In this document: in pieces, positions 9,010 through 15,934 of the stretch
Position numbering within the stretch: the stretch's first letter is position 1
Layout of the letters: each line of letters starts with the position of its first letter
IMG/VR virus record: IMGVR_UViG_3300048672_000152
Span: 1 to 64,000 of that record
DNA length: 64,000 bases
Source of the DNA: a virus
Strand: one strand, 5' to 3'
Position numbers and translations under genes: made by a program
The notes under the pieces: generated by a model
What the model was told of the DNA's origin: nothing
Seen by the model: the letters and a program-made list of their open reading frames with translations, nothing else
The model's database searches: none

Positions 9010-9032
9010 CTTATTCTCCTCTCCAAATAAAG

Positions 9033-9060
9033 AAGCCCTATCTTAACAGACAGGGCTTTT
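9033..9060 (-). terminator. Rho-independent terminator (bidirectional form)
   Basis: AAGCCCTATC pairs imperfectly with GACAGGGCTT around a short loop, with A- and T-rich flanks on either side. It lies directly downstream of the RNA ligase gene. Confidence 0.75.
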
Positions 9061-9068
9061 GTTGTCAA

Positions 9069-10157
9069 CTACTTTACGTAATTAGCTAAACATTTCAGTT
9101 TAAAGTTTTCATCAAAACTATTATAAGTGTGTCCAATATTCTCACCGTTCTTACGTGCCTTGAACAATACCCCACTACTAGGTAAATGTTTAATCGCTAA
9201 TGCAAATTCTTTCTGGTCAATGATACCACTCACTTTATCCCAAGTAGTCGCCATCTCTTGTAACATGGTATTATAACCTTCAACATATTTTTCAAAGTGT
9301 TCTGTATCTTCTGGAAAGATTGACAGGTATTCGTCTTTCTCGTTCATAATTACCAACTGCATAATACGTTTTGGATTTAACCCTTCACCCCTCAAGTGAT
9401 GAGCAGCAACGTAAGCAGGATTCTTAACTTTTAATTTAGGTTCACCGAATTGATCATACAACACATAACCTTCGTTCAATTCTCGCAGTTCTTTAGCCGC
9501 AAGCAAACAATCTTCAAACGATTCAAATTTGTAGCTTTTCGGTGATTTCCAACCACGTAGTTCGGCATCTTTACTTAAAAAGCGTAAGTAGTTACCAGTA
9601 AGATTACAACGAACAGCTAGTAAATATGCAGCAGATTCTTCGTATTTAGTGACTACACGATTCTCTCTACCAACTACTTCAAAGATGTATGTGTTATGTG
9701 GTGAATGGATGTAGTCATTAAATTCTGGTTTAAACAGTACAGGCTCAATCAATTCTTTCCATGTGGTTTCCCATCCATTAACGCTAGATGTCGGCATAAT
9801 CATCGAACGTGTTCGATACAACCAATCACCTTTCCAATTGAACAATGAGACAATACTACCATCAACTTTCTCATAAGCTGTCATTTTAGTAATATCTTGT
9901 TGTTCTTGTGTTTCTCCATAATTGAAGAAGCGGTCAAAACTACGACTAACTACTATCCATTTACCTGATTCATCATAAGTGACTACTAGACTACGACATT
10001 CGTTAGTAATTGGATGATTTTTAGGTGATTCAATTTGGTCATAATTCAACACATATAAAATTTGACCATCTTTATCTACCCATTCATTCACTGATAATGA
10101 AAACTCAGTGATCAGATGAGCCATGCAGTTTTGGTTTAAATAGTCAATAACTCCCAT
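9069..10157 (-). CDS. T4 Rnl1-type RNA ligase
   Basis: The 362-aa protein joins 5'-phosphate and 3'-hydroxyl RNA ends through an enzyme-AMP intermediate. The nucleotidyl-transferase motif I is TAYEKVDGSI with Lys97 as the adenylated residue. Upstream, ECRSLVV and SRSFDRFFNYGE match the conserved Rnl1 N-terminal segment, and IFEVVGREN and EGYVLYD match motifs IIIa and IV. Length agrees with T4 gp63 (374 aa). Together with the adjacent kinase-phosphatase it forms the classical tRNA repair pair that defeats host anticodon nucleases, fitting the phage's own tRNA-like cluster at 45.7-46.2 kb. Confidence 0.93.
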   Translation of the reverse strand: MGVIDYLNQNCMAHLITEFSLSVNEWVDKDGQILYVLNYDQIESPKNHPITNECRSLVVTYDESGKWIVVSRSFDRFFNYGETQEQQDITKMTAYEKVDGSIVSLFNWKGDWLYRTRSMIMPTSSVNGWETTWKELIEPVLFKPEFNDYIHSPHNTYIFEVVGRENRVVTKYEESAAYLLAVRCNLTGNYLRFLSKDAELRGWKSPKSYKFESFEDCLLAAKELRELNEGYVLYDQFGEPKLKVKNPAYVAAHHLRGEGLNPKRIMQLVIMNEKDEYLSIFPEDTEHFEKYVEGYNTMLQEMATTWDKVSGIIDQKEFALAIKHLPSSGVLFKARKNGENIGHTYNSFDENFKLKCLANYVK

Positions 10158-10192
10158 ACATTTCTCCTATTCATAAATCAATTTTAAGGCAC

Positions 10193-10280
10193 TTAGATGA
10201 AGCGTAGCAGCGTTATCACCCTTCAAGGTATGTTAGGGTATTGCTATCTGGCGATAGCAGCTTATACAGCGTTCTACGCT
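10193..10280 (+). ncRNA. Structured intergenic element between RNA ligase and small Cys protein
   Basis: A 7-bp hairpin TGCTATC/GATAGCA (10242-10259) lies between GTTAGGGT (10232-10239) and ACAGCGTT (10266-10273). An outer 7-bp stem AGCGTAG (10201-10207)/CTACGCT (10274-10280) encloses it. The same order GTTAGGGT, hairpin, ACAGCGTT is found at 14448-14502. It could be a terminator-like or regulatory RNA; the transcribed strand is not known. Confidence 0.45.
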
Positions 10281-10435
10281 CGTTCTTCACGCTCTGCTTC
10301 GTCTAAACGATTTTGAAGGTCTGTAGCAGCACAGCCATCGTCCCATTTTAAACCACAATTCTTACAACCAATCTTGTTGCACGTATTGATAATAACATCA
10401 CGTAAACGGATTTTCAATTCGTCTGAATATTTCAT
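10274..10435 (-). CDS. Small cysteine-rich protein, 53 aa
   Basis: The ATG at 10435 overlaps the stop of the upstream gene (ATGA). The product contains CNKIGCKNC and a further Cys, a possible zinc site, then an acidic helical tail (DEAEREERA). Function unknown. The stop codon falls in the structured element described next to it. Confidence 0.6.
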   Translation of the reverse strand: MKYSDELKIRLRDVIINTCNKIGCKNCGLKWDDGCAATDLQNRLDEAEREERA

Positions 10436-10695
10436 TGATTCTTACACTCCATGTCCCATAAAACCGAATCAGTAACACCTCTAGAATCAAGACGTAATGT
10501 TTCGCTGCGTCCGTAACACTCTCCATCTACACTGATAAATCCAGCACTGATAGGTGTTCTACGAATACGCCGCCAATCTCCGCTACGTTGATTTTTAATG
10601 GCGTTTAGCACTTCAGCCATGCAGTCATGGTTAATTATATCTGGAAATACAAACATTTCCTCAATACCTTCACGTTCTGTTACAATGTATTTCAT
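10432..10695 (-). CDS. Hypothetical protein, 87 aa
   Basis: I choose the ATG at 10695 (MKYIVTEREG) because GGAGGTGA precedes it. The upstream neighbour's stop and this start overlap, indicating coupling. Soluble, with no family recognised. Confidence 0.65.
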   Translation of the reverse strand: MKYIVTEREGIEEMFVFPDIINHDCMAEVLNAIKNQRSGDWRRIRRTPISAGFISVDGECYGRSETLRLDSRGVTDSVLWDMECKNQ

Positions 10696-10913
10696 TACTT
10701 CACCTCCATCAATGTATCTTTCCAATCCATACCTTCAAGGTCTACAATACCAAGAAAGGTAGAGGTAATAAAATTACCTTCATAGTCTTCTTCTACAGCA
10801 AACACCCAACCATCTTGATGAGTTTTAATATGACCTCTGAAGCACTCAGGTAATTCAAACTCGATGCCAAAATAATCTACTTTCTTTAGTTTTCTACCGC
10901 TAATAAGTTTCAT
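10695..10913 (-). CDS. Hypothetical protein, 72 aa
   Basis: First gene of a unit driven by the promoter at 10944-10972. The ATG at 10913 is preceded by GAGGAG at 6 nt. The product MKLISGRKLKKVDYFG is mixed alpha/beta with no motif. Function unknown. Confidence 0.65.
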   Translation of the reverse strand: MKLISGRKLKKVDYFGIEFELPECFRGHIKTHQDGWVFAVEEDYEGNFITSTFLGIVDLEGMDWKDTLMEVK

Positions 10914-10943
10914 CACATTCTCCTCATTTGTTTCGATGTGTAC

Positions 10944-10972
10944 ATATTACGCTCATTGTGGGTTGGTGTCAA
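10944..10972 (-). promoter_or_regulatory. Sigma70-like promoter with ATCGAAACA leader
   Basis: Minus-strand TTGACA (10967-10972) and TAATAT (10944-10949) are 17 nt apart. The transcript would begin near the sequence ATCGAAACAAATGAGGAG, a leader shared with several other phage promoters. Confidence 0.7.
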
Positions 10973-11058
10973 TAGGGGTTTATTAAAATAAATTAAATAT
11001 TTAAACAAGTATACACGAATCCACTTATATGGTGTATTTCTGTCTACTTAATTTTAAG

Positions 11059-11118
11059 GTTGCTTAGCTAAGCAACACTTATTTTAGATAATAAAAAGCC
11101 AGCACGAAGGCTGGCTTT
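11059..11118 (-). terminator. Perfect 18-bp palindrome followed by rho-independent terminator
   Basis: GTTGCTTAGCTAAGCAAC at 11059-11076 is a perfect palindrome. Next to it GCCAGC/GCTGGC (11098-11115) forms a stem with A- and T-runs on both sides, so it can terminate in either direction. It follows the minus-strand gene at 11164-11361. Confidence 0.75.
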
Positions 11119-11163
11119 AGTCACAAATATTGGTGATTAATTTGTTTATCTGACATTGATTTA

Positions 11164-11361
11164 TCAATGATCACCAGATATGGTGAGTTTCTTATTCCCT
11201 TCTCGCATCCAATATTCCATAGTGACCTCAATAGCGTCCCGTATTAATGACTCAGCTTCTTCGTAAGTGTCAGCGTACTCCGTTAAGTAAGGGAATGTAC
11301 CACAATTGGCTTCGTATAGACGTTCACCATCTACCATCACTTGTTTGATTGTTATTTTCAT
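11164..11361 (-). CDS. HicB-like small protein, 65 aa
   Basis: The order of strands and the segment GTFPYLTEYADTYEEAESLIRD resemble the partial RNase H fold of HicB-type proteins, where an EA-rich helix follows the strand. No HicA toxin gene is adjacent, so a toxin-antitoxin role is not supported. It overlaps the upstream gene by 4 nt. Confidence 0.55.
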   Translation of the reverse strand: MKITIKQVMVDGERLYEANCGTFPYLTEYADTYEEAESLIRDAIEVTMEYWMREGNKKLTISGDH

Positions 11362-11552
11362 TCTTCATCTTCCTCATCTGGGACACATGGAATCATACGT
11401 AATGAATATTTGTAATGGTCAAGGTTGATACTAGCACCAGCCATGATAAGTTCAGCTTTATCTTTACTAACACATTCTCCACCACAGATAGTGTGAATGA
11501 ATTTACCTGTCTCATCTTCAACTACTACGACTACATATTTAAGATTGTTCAT
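11358..11552 (-). CDS. Hypothetical protein, 64 aa
   Basis: Starts MNNLKYVVVVVEDETG and ends in an acidic tail (PDEEDEE). A GGAGAA site precedes the ATG, and it is driven by the promoter at 11582-11610. Function unknown. Confidence 0.65.
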   Translation of the reverse strand: MNNLKYVVVVVEDETGKFIHTICGGECVSKDKAELIMAGASINLDHYKYSLRMIPCVPDEEDEE

Positions 11553-11581
11553 TTGTTTCTCCTATGTGTTTGATGTAGGGA

Positions 11582-11610
11582 ATTGTACAGAGTAAATTGG
11601 TTAGTGTCAA
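11582..11610 (-). promoter_or_regulatory. Sigma70-like promoter (minus strand)
   Basis: TTGACA (11605-11610) and TACAAT (11582-11587) with 17-nt spacing on the minus strand. The leader contains ATCAAACACATAGGAG, a variant of the common phage leader. The -35 lies just downstream of the polymerase-like gene's stop. Confidence 0.7.
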
Positions 11611-11613
11611 GAG

Positions 11614-12921
11614 TTATTTTACCCTAATTACACAATTATCTCCACCAACAACGACATCGTAAGCTTTCTTCATATTTACCTCAGCAGTCTCAGCATAGTC
11701 TTCTTGAACAACAACAGAATCGTGAATTGGTATTAGAATCCTGTCATCTTCAACAGCACGTTCCAACAGATAATCCATCAAACTGCTCTCGATATTCATC
11801 AGAAATGTAGCTTTCTTACTAAAGAAATAATCCATTAGATAAGCATTACGATCCATAAGCATATCCAACATTTTACGTATTACGGGAAAATCATTCCACA
11901 TTCCCTTTTCTTTTGCGTCATCAATCTTGGCTTGCATTCCAGAAGACTTCAGTTCACCGAGCGTTGCATAGTAAGCTGTATCAAAACTATCAGCGTTGAG
12001 CAAGCACATCAACCCTATCTTAGCTAGGTCTCTTAATACTTTAGGGCAGTAACCCTCAATTTCCACAGCATATACATCAAACTCTGGGGATAACTTTTGA
12101 CCAACCAGATCAGCAGCTATTCTAGGCCATAGTTGACTATAATCAAGCTCCACTGTAGGTAAGCCATTAATGTAAATCTCTCTACGATTTTGCTTGTTCA
12201 ACAACTCAGACACGTTAGAACCTGTCATAAAAATCCTACCTCCTTCTCTCAGTGATGAATTGTTATATATTTTCTTCACAGTAAAATAGAACTTGTTATC
12301 TTGAACGCTAACACTAGATTTGTCAAGAGAAGCATTGAAAGCATTTAGTACATCAACTAGGTGCTTTTCTTTTGGAGTCAAGCGTATACCTATGGGCCTT
12401 CCTTTCTCATCCCTAACTTCCAAGACACTCTCTACAGGTTTAAATTTACCACTTACTTCTGCTACCCGAGTAACGATACGTTCATCTAAGTACAGTATAC
12501 TTGACTTAAATGACTCAGGTACTGCTTTGAATTTATCTTTACCATTCTCATCAACATGGGAGAACTTGAGAACATAGTCTTCTGCACCACCTTTCTCAAT
12601 GATGGAGTTAGTAAAATTCTCTAAATAAGATAACACAATCTTCATGTTGGTGTAGCTAATCTTTCTCCCTGTGTTATTGCCATTATACACAGCAGGATTA
12701 GAATATGAACCCTCACTGAGAGTTAAGGTGATATATGGTTTACCTTTACTCACCATAGAAGCAGTATTGAGAATGATACAATAACAACATCTCTTTATGT
12801 CTGTCATTCTTTTAAGAGTAGCTTTCACATCTGTATTCTTAGTTAGATGGTCTATAACTTCTTTGTATAAGCTATCACCTATCTTACTAAGTTGCTTATT
12901 TAAGATATAATCTAATAACAT
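11614..12921 (-). CDS. Palm-domain polymerase-like protein, copy 1 (435 aa)
   Basis: An uncharacterised protein with the three signature motifs of family A polymerases. Motif A is VELDYSQLWPRIAADL (near residue 260). A motif-B-like segment VLRDLAKIGLMCLLNAD has Arg and Lys four apart. Motif C is IPIHDSVVVQ (near 396), where HDS is the form seen in single-subunit RNA polymerases rather than the HDE of DNA polymerases. There is no exonuclease domain, and it is about half the size of the phage's own polymerase. The steric-gate glutamate position after DYSQL is Trp. A paralogue lies at 43121-44425. Possible roles are RNA or DNA synthesis, priming or end-extension; none is shown. The ATG is preceded by a somewhat distant AGGAG. 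Confidence 0.7.
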   Translation of the reverse strand: MLLDYILNKQLSKIGDSLYKEVIDHLTKNTDVKATLKRMTDIKRCCYCIILNTASMVSKGKPYITLTLSEGSYSNPAVYNGNNTGRKISYTNMKIVLSYLENFTNSIIEKGGAEDYVLKFSHVDENGKDKFKAVPESFKSSILYLDERIVTRVAEVSGKFKPVESVLEVRDEKGRPIGIRLTPKEKHLVDVLNAFNASLDKSSVSVQDNKFYFTVKKIYNNSSLREGGRIFMTGSNVSELLNKQNRREIYINGLPTVELDYSQLWPRIAADLVGQKLSPEFDVYAVEIEGYCPKVLRDLAKIGLMCLLNADSFDTAYYATLGELKSSGMQAKIDDAKEKGMWNDFPVIRKMLDMLMDRNAYLMDYFFSKKATFLMNIESSLMDYLLERAVEDDRILIPIHDSVVVQEDYAETAEVNMKKAYDVVVGGDNCVIRVK

Positions 12922-12954
12922 TTAATCTCTAATACTCCTATAATAACTACTACA

Positions 12955-13050
12955 GTAAAGCCCCCTGTCGCTTCGCTCCAAGGGGTTGGGTTCCCCAATA
13001 GCAGGAATAACAGCTTAAACCTTAGTGTAGCAAGGCTTAAACCTATCATT
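12955..13050 (-). ncRNA. Hairpin-containing leader between XRE gene and polymerase-like gene
   Basis: On the minus strand CCCCTTGGAGCGAAGCGACA is followed by GGGGG and CTTT, giving a stem of about 6 bp with a T-poor tail: a weak terminator or attenuator. Two copies of a GGTTTAAGC motif precede it. Confidence 0.4.
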
Positions 13051-13056
13051 TGCTCC

Positions 13057-13263
13057 CTATTTATACCTCACCAATACCTCAACTTCTAGCCCTACAAAGT
13101 CAGCTAACTCAAACAATTTATCATAGCTTACAGAATCAGTTTTCAACCACTGATTGACAGCCTGTCGTGTACATTGTTGATGCTTGGCTACATCAACTTG
13201 AGTGATACCTAAATCTTCCATAGCACTAATAATAGCGAACTGAATTTTATTCTTGTGTGTCAT
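13057..13263 (-). CDS. XRE/Cro-type DNA-binding regulator, 68 aa
   Basis: The segment LGITQVDVAKHQQCTRQAVN is a clear helix-turn-helix, with TRQAVNQWL as recognition helix. The size equals one HTH domain with a short C-terminal dimerisation tail (VGLEVEVLVRYK). It lies upstream of the polymerase-like gene with its own promoter at 13284-13311, so it could regulate early transcription or itself. Target sites are unknown. Confidence 0.85.
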   Translation of the reverse strand: MTHKNKIQFAIISAMEDLGITQVDVAKHQQCTRQAVNQWLKTDSVSYDKLFELADFVGLEVEVLVRYK

Positions 13264-13283
13264 AACACCTCCTTTATGCTAGT

Positions 13284-13311
13284 AGTTTACCAGATGTTTC
13301 TGTATTGTCAA
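13284..13311 (-). promoter_or_regulatory. Sigma70-like promoter for XRE regulator
   Basis: Minus-strand TTGACA (13306-13311) and TAAACT (13284-13289) with 16-nt spacing. A strong AAAGGAGGTG ribosome-binding site follows before the ATG at 13263. Confidence 0.6.
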
Positions 13312-13320
13312 GCAAATAAC

Positions 13321-13548
13321 TTAACCTATTACATACCTGTGTTCTGCCTCTCCACGAATTAAAGCCTTACCATACTTCCAAGACATACCTTCGACATCAG
13401 CATCACGACTAACTGACATCCGAACACCATTGAAATTAAACTTAACAAAAGCTAAATCCATACGCTGTGCTAAGTCTTTAGCTTCTGCAATAGCTTCTTC
13501 AATAGATGTACCAGCCAACACTTCCACTTCAATAGAAAAATTACTCAT
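13321..13548 (-). CDS. Hypothetical protein, 75 aa
   Basis: A small alpha/beta protein with AGTSIEEAIAEAKDLAQRM followed by VKFNFNGVRMSV. This ferredoxin-like pattern recurs in phage proteins of unknown role. Good Shine-Dalgarno, 10 nt after the HNH gene's stop. Function unknown. Confidence 0.7.
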   Translation of the reverse strand: MSNFSIEVEVLAGTSIEEAIAEAKDLAQRMDLAFVKFNFNGVRMSVSRDADVEGMSWKYGKALIRGEAEHRYVIG

Positions 13549-13558
13549 TACGTTCTCC

Positions 13559-14053
13559 TTATTTAGATTTTCTGTTCACTACGGCTTTACAAAACTCAAG
13601 TAGAGCTTCATCTGTTTCATCATTTTTCATTAGGTTGTACCACCAAACAACAACTCTGACGTTATCTTTAGTGTAACCCTTGCTATTATCAACTCTGTCT
13701 AGTGACGGAGCTAACTTGTTTGTTTTGTATTTTTCAGATGAACATTCGTAGCTGAAGGCTATTCCTGTAGCTTCACAGACTCCAGCGGTTAACTTGTCGA
13801 TTATAAAGTCTAAATCTAATTCAAAACCTGCGTTCGCTTTATTATTTCGCCTAGCACCTTTTAATAGATCCATTGCCTTACCTCTAACACTATTGTAATA
13901 GGCTTTAGCTCTCACTGAATCTTTATTTCTAGTGCATTCCTTACAAGTACGAGCATGGATTGCCACACCTTTATTGTTTGTATAGCAAAAGATAAACTCA
14001 TTGAGTTGTTTGTCAGTTTTGCACACCCTGCAAGTCCTCACTTGGGAAACCAT
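13559..14053 (-). CDS. HNH-type endonuclease with zinc ribbon, 164 aa
   Basis: An N-terminal CRVCKTD...CKECTRNKD pair of CxxC motifs is followed by a helical region and the signature LAPSLDRVDNSKGYTKDNVRVVVWWYNLMK. There the Asp-Arg and Asn-x-x-Lys-Gly-Tyr residues form the metal-bound nuclease core, as in endonuclease VII/HNH phage enzymes. It is the first gene of the leftward early unit. It may be a free-standing homing endonuclease or a DNA-processing nuclease. Confidence 0.85.
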   Translation of the reverse strand: MVSQVRTCRVCKTDKQLNEFIFCYTNNKGVAIHARTCKECTRNKDSVRAKAYYNSVRGKAMDLLKGARRNNKANAGFELDLDFIIDKLTAGVCEATGIAFSYECSSEKYKTNKLAPSLDRVDNSKGYTKDNVRVVVWWYNLMKNDETDEALLEFCKAVVNRKSK

Positions 14054-14084
14054 TTACTAACCCTCATTCGTTTCGATGTAGAAC

Positions 14085-14113
14085 ATCTTACACATACATA
14101 TATAAGAAGTCAA
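14085..14113 (-). promoter_or_regulatory. Leftward early promoter of divergent pair
   Basis: Minus-strand TTGACT (14108-14113) and TAAGAT (14085-14090), 17-nt spacing. The leader ATCGAAACGAATGAGGG belongs to the shared leader family. It faces away from the rightward promoter at 14138-14165. Confidence 0.7.
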
Positions 14114-14137
14114 CAAGAATTTTAATGAAAATAAGTA

Positions 14138-14165
14138 TTGACACGAACATCAGAACGTGTAAAAT
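14138..14165 (+). promoter_or_regulatory. Rightward early promoter of divergent pair
   Basis: TTGACA (14138-14143) and TAAAAT (14160-14165), 16-nt spacing. The transcript would start just before ATTGAAACAACGGAG and serves the small-gene block from 14195 onward. Confidence 0.75.
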
Positions 14166-14194
14166 AGCTCTCATTGAAACAACGGAGAAACACT

Positions 14195-14419
14195 ATGAAT
14201 ATCGAATGTGCATGTGGAAGTTGTAATACAGATGTAGTGATCAGTTAACATGAATATGTATATAAAGGTTATGTGCTACAGGTTGAGAAGAAGCATACTG
14301 AATGTTGGGATTGTGGTCTTGAGTTTACCACACATTTTCAAACGAATTACAACGACTCTCAAGTAAGTATTGCAAAGTTCACAATTGAACAGTACATTTT
14401 AAACAACCCAGACGAATGA
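14195..14419 (+). pseudogene. Zinc-ribbon protein interrupted by an in-frame TAA
   Basis: A 74-codon frame begins MNIECACGSCNTDVVIS, is stopped by TAA at 14246-14248, and continues in the same frame through CWDCGLEF to a TGA at 14417. Two CxC/CxxC pairs, one on each side of the stop, make a plausible single zinc ribbon. The gene has a strong promoter and Shine-Dalgarno sequence. It may be a recent nonsense mutation, a readthrough product or a sequencing error. Confidence 0.6.
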
Positions 14420-14424
14420 TAGAG

Positions 14425-14502
14425 TGCTTCATTACTGAAGCAGTACGTTAGGGTGTCTTTAGGCAGATAAGTGCCTTGTAGACAGTCTCACAGCGTTTAA
14501 AT
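14425..14502 (+). ncRNA. Double hairpin with GTTAGGGT and ACAGCGTTTAAAT boxes
   Basis: TGCTTCA/TGAAGCA (14425-14442) forms one hairpin. TGTCT/AGACA with inner GGCA/TGCC (14454-14484) forms a second. GTTAGGGT precedes the second, and ACAGCGTTTAAAT (14490-14502) follows. The arrangement copies the element at 10193-10280. There is no T-run, so a regulatory RNA or processing signal is more likely than a terminator. Confidence 0.5.
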
Positions 14503-14526
14503 AGGGTTCACATAGGGGGATTGAGT

Positions 14527-14712
14527 ATGGTTAAGGTTGTTGGTCAAGATATGAGTATGTATTTAGAGGTTACTTGCAGAAATTGTGCAGGTGTGTTACA
14601 GTACACACGTTCAGAAGTGCAGAGTGGGATGCAGACAGATTACGGTGGCGGTAAAGAGTTGTATAAATTTATTACTTGTCCACAATGTAGTGATAAAGTT
14701 AGAGTTAAATAA
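14527..14712 (+). CDS. Small zinc-ribbon protein, 61 aa
   Basis: Two cysteine pairs, CRNC and CPQC, about 35 residues apart suggest one zinc ion. I chose the ATG at 14527, which AGGGGG precedes; a TTG at 14521 is an alternative. Function unknown. Confidence 0.65.
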   Translation: MVKVVGQDMSMYLEVTCRNCAGVLQYTRSEVQSGMQTDYGGGKELYKFITCPQCSDKVRVK

Positions 14713-14720
14713 GGAAAATC

Positions 14721-14951
14721 ATGAACTACTTACACCAACTAAATGTACTAGAAACTAAAGATGATCGTGATGTCGTAGCCACTGCGAGTATTGGTACATA
14801 CTACGTACATAAAAAGAATTGTTTAGCTGCTTTTCCATTCGGTGTAGCTGGTCATTACCACACAGGTAAAGAAGCATTTGATACTATGAGAAAGTTCTTG
14901 CATTCACGTAAGGATGCTGCTATCCTACGTGTAACTTTGATTGAGGAATAA
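14721..14951 (+). CDS. Hypothetical protein, 76 aa
   Basis: MNYLHQLNVLETKDDRDVV with AGG upstream. The pattern of strands around ASIGTYYVHKKN is compatible with a small alpha/beta fold. It follows the zinc-ribbon gene by 8 nt. Function unknown. Confidence 0.65.
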   Translation: MNYLHQLNVLETKDDRDVVATASIGTYYVHKKNCLAAFPFGVAGHYHTGKEAFDTMRKFLHSRKDAAILRVTLIEE

Positions 14952-14961
14952 GGAGAATAAA

Positions 14962-15219
14962 ATGCAAATTTTAGAATTTTTAGAATATTCACAACAAGCT
15001 TGGCAGAAAGTAAAAGAATCTGATCAACATACTCTACATACACTACGTTATGGTCAAGCTTTATATCTTGTACTACCTGATGAGTTCTTTGAACATATTT
15101 ATCAAACAGATAAAGACTTCTTCTACTGGGGTAATGAACGTGCTGAAGAAATCGACCAAATTTGCTATGCTATGTGTGCAGATTATGAAGATATGTGGTA
15201 TTTAGGGGTGATACTATGA
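14962..15219 (+). CDS. Hypothetical protein, 85 aa
   Basis: I chose the ATG at 14962 because AAGGAG lies 7 nt upstream. The product is acidic and helical (LEFLEYSQQAWQKVKESD). Its stop overlaps the next start (ATGA). Function unknown. Confidence 0.7.
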   Translation: MQILEFLEYSQQAWQKVKESDQHTLHTLRYGQALYLVLPDEFFEHIYQTDKDFFYWGNERAEEIDQICYAMCADYEDMWYLGVIL

Positions 15220-15461
15220 TAGTTACAATCCTTATTGCAATAACTTTCATTTGTGGTATCATAATTACCGCCAGCAACAACATCAATAAACGTGCTACAT
15301 TCTTGGCTATCCTTGGGGTAACATTAGGACTGTTGTTAGGAATGATTAATACACCAGCCACTTTGCTATATGAAGAAGGTCAAAAGGCTGTCAAAGAATG
15401 TCAACAGCATATTGTTCAAGGTGAAGAATGTGTTATGGTAGTGACAGCAGTTATAATTTAA
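15216..15461 (+). CDS. Small membrane protein with two helices, 81 aa
   Basis: Hydrophobic segments at about residues 1-19 and 29-51 are followed by a tail with two cysteines (KECQQHIVQGEEC). Translationally coupled to the gene upstream by an ATGA overlap. The layout is compatible with a membrane protein bearing a small disulfide-linked tail. Function unknown. Confidence 0.65.
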   Translation: MIVTILIAITFICGIIITASNNINKRATFLAILGVTLGLLLGMINTPATLLYEEGQKAVKECQQHIVQGEECVMVVTAVII

Positions 15462-15470
15462 GAGGTATCT

Positions 15471-15677
15471 ATGTTAAAACAAGCGATTATGTTGTTAGTG
15501 TTTGGTCTGTCAGCAGTGCAGACTGTAGTTCCAGCAGAGACAGCTAACAGAGAACTTGTTAAAGTGGTGGATAAACCATTGAGAATGAAATTCCTAGCAG
15601 AATGTAAGGCTATGAAACAAAAGAATTGCCATTATAAAGCCTTTGAATTATCTGTAAGATTACAGGAAAAGCAATGA
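15471..15677 (+). CDS. Small exported protein, 68 aa
   Basis: The N-terminus MLKQAIMLLVFGLSAVQTVVPAETA is a Sec signal peptide with likely cleavage near residue 21-23. It is followed by about 45 basic residues with two cysteines. No lipobox is present. It probably acts in the periplasm; role unknown. Confidence 0.65.
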   Translation: MLKQAIMLLVFGLSAVQTVVPAETANRELVKVVDKPLRMKFLAECKAMKQKNCHYKAFELSVRLQEKQ

Positions 15678-15925
15678 GCGAATTAACACAAAGAGATAGC
15701 ACATTAATCAATACATTCTACAATGCTTTGATTCAAGAAGCTGGTAAAAATGGTATTCCTGTTCGTAGTGCTGGCTTCAATGAAGAACGCGATAATGACT
15801 ACCTATTATGGTTAGTGGTGTATCGCTTTCAGATGGGGATGTCTATGTTTGAATTGTTTATCAACACAAAGATGTCTGAAGATAGCGGATTACGTTATGG
15901 TTGGAATCGTACAGGAATGTTTTAA
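15674..15925 (+). CDS. Hypothetical protein, 83 aa
   Basis: MSELTQRDSTLINTFYNAL; soluble, with ATGA overlap to the exported protein's stop. No motif recognised. Confidence 0.65.
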   Translation: MSELTQRDSTLINTFYNALIQEAGKNGIPVRSAGFNEERDNDYLLWLVVYRFQMGMSMFELFINTKMSEDSGLRYGWNRTGMF

Positions 15926-15934
15926 GGAGATCAC

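Noticed and set aside
11164-11361. HicAB toxin-antitoxin pair
   Set aside because: Only a weakly HicB-like protein is present; the neighbour lacks a HicA double-stranded-RNA-binding fold signature.
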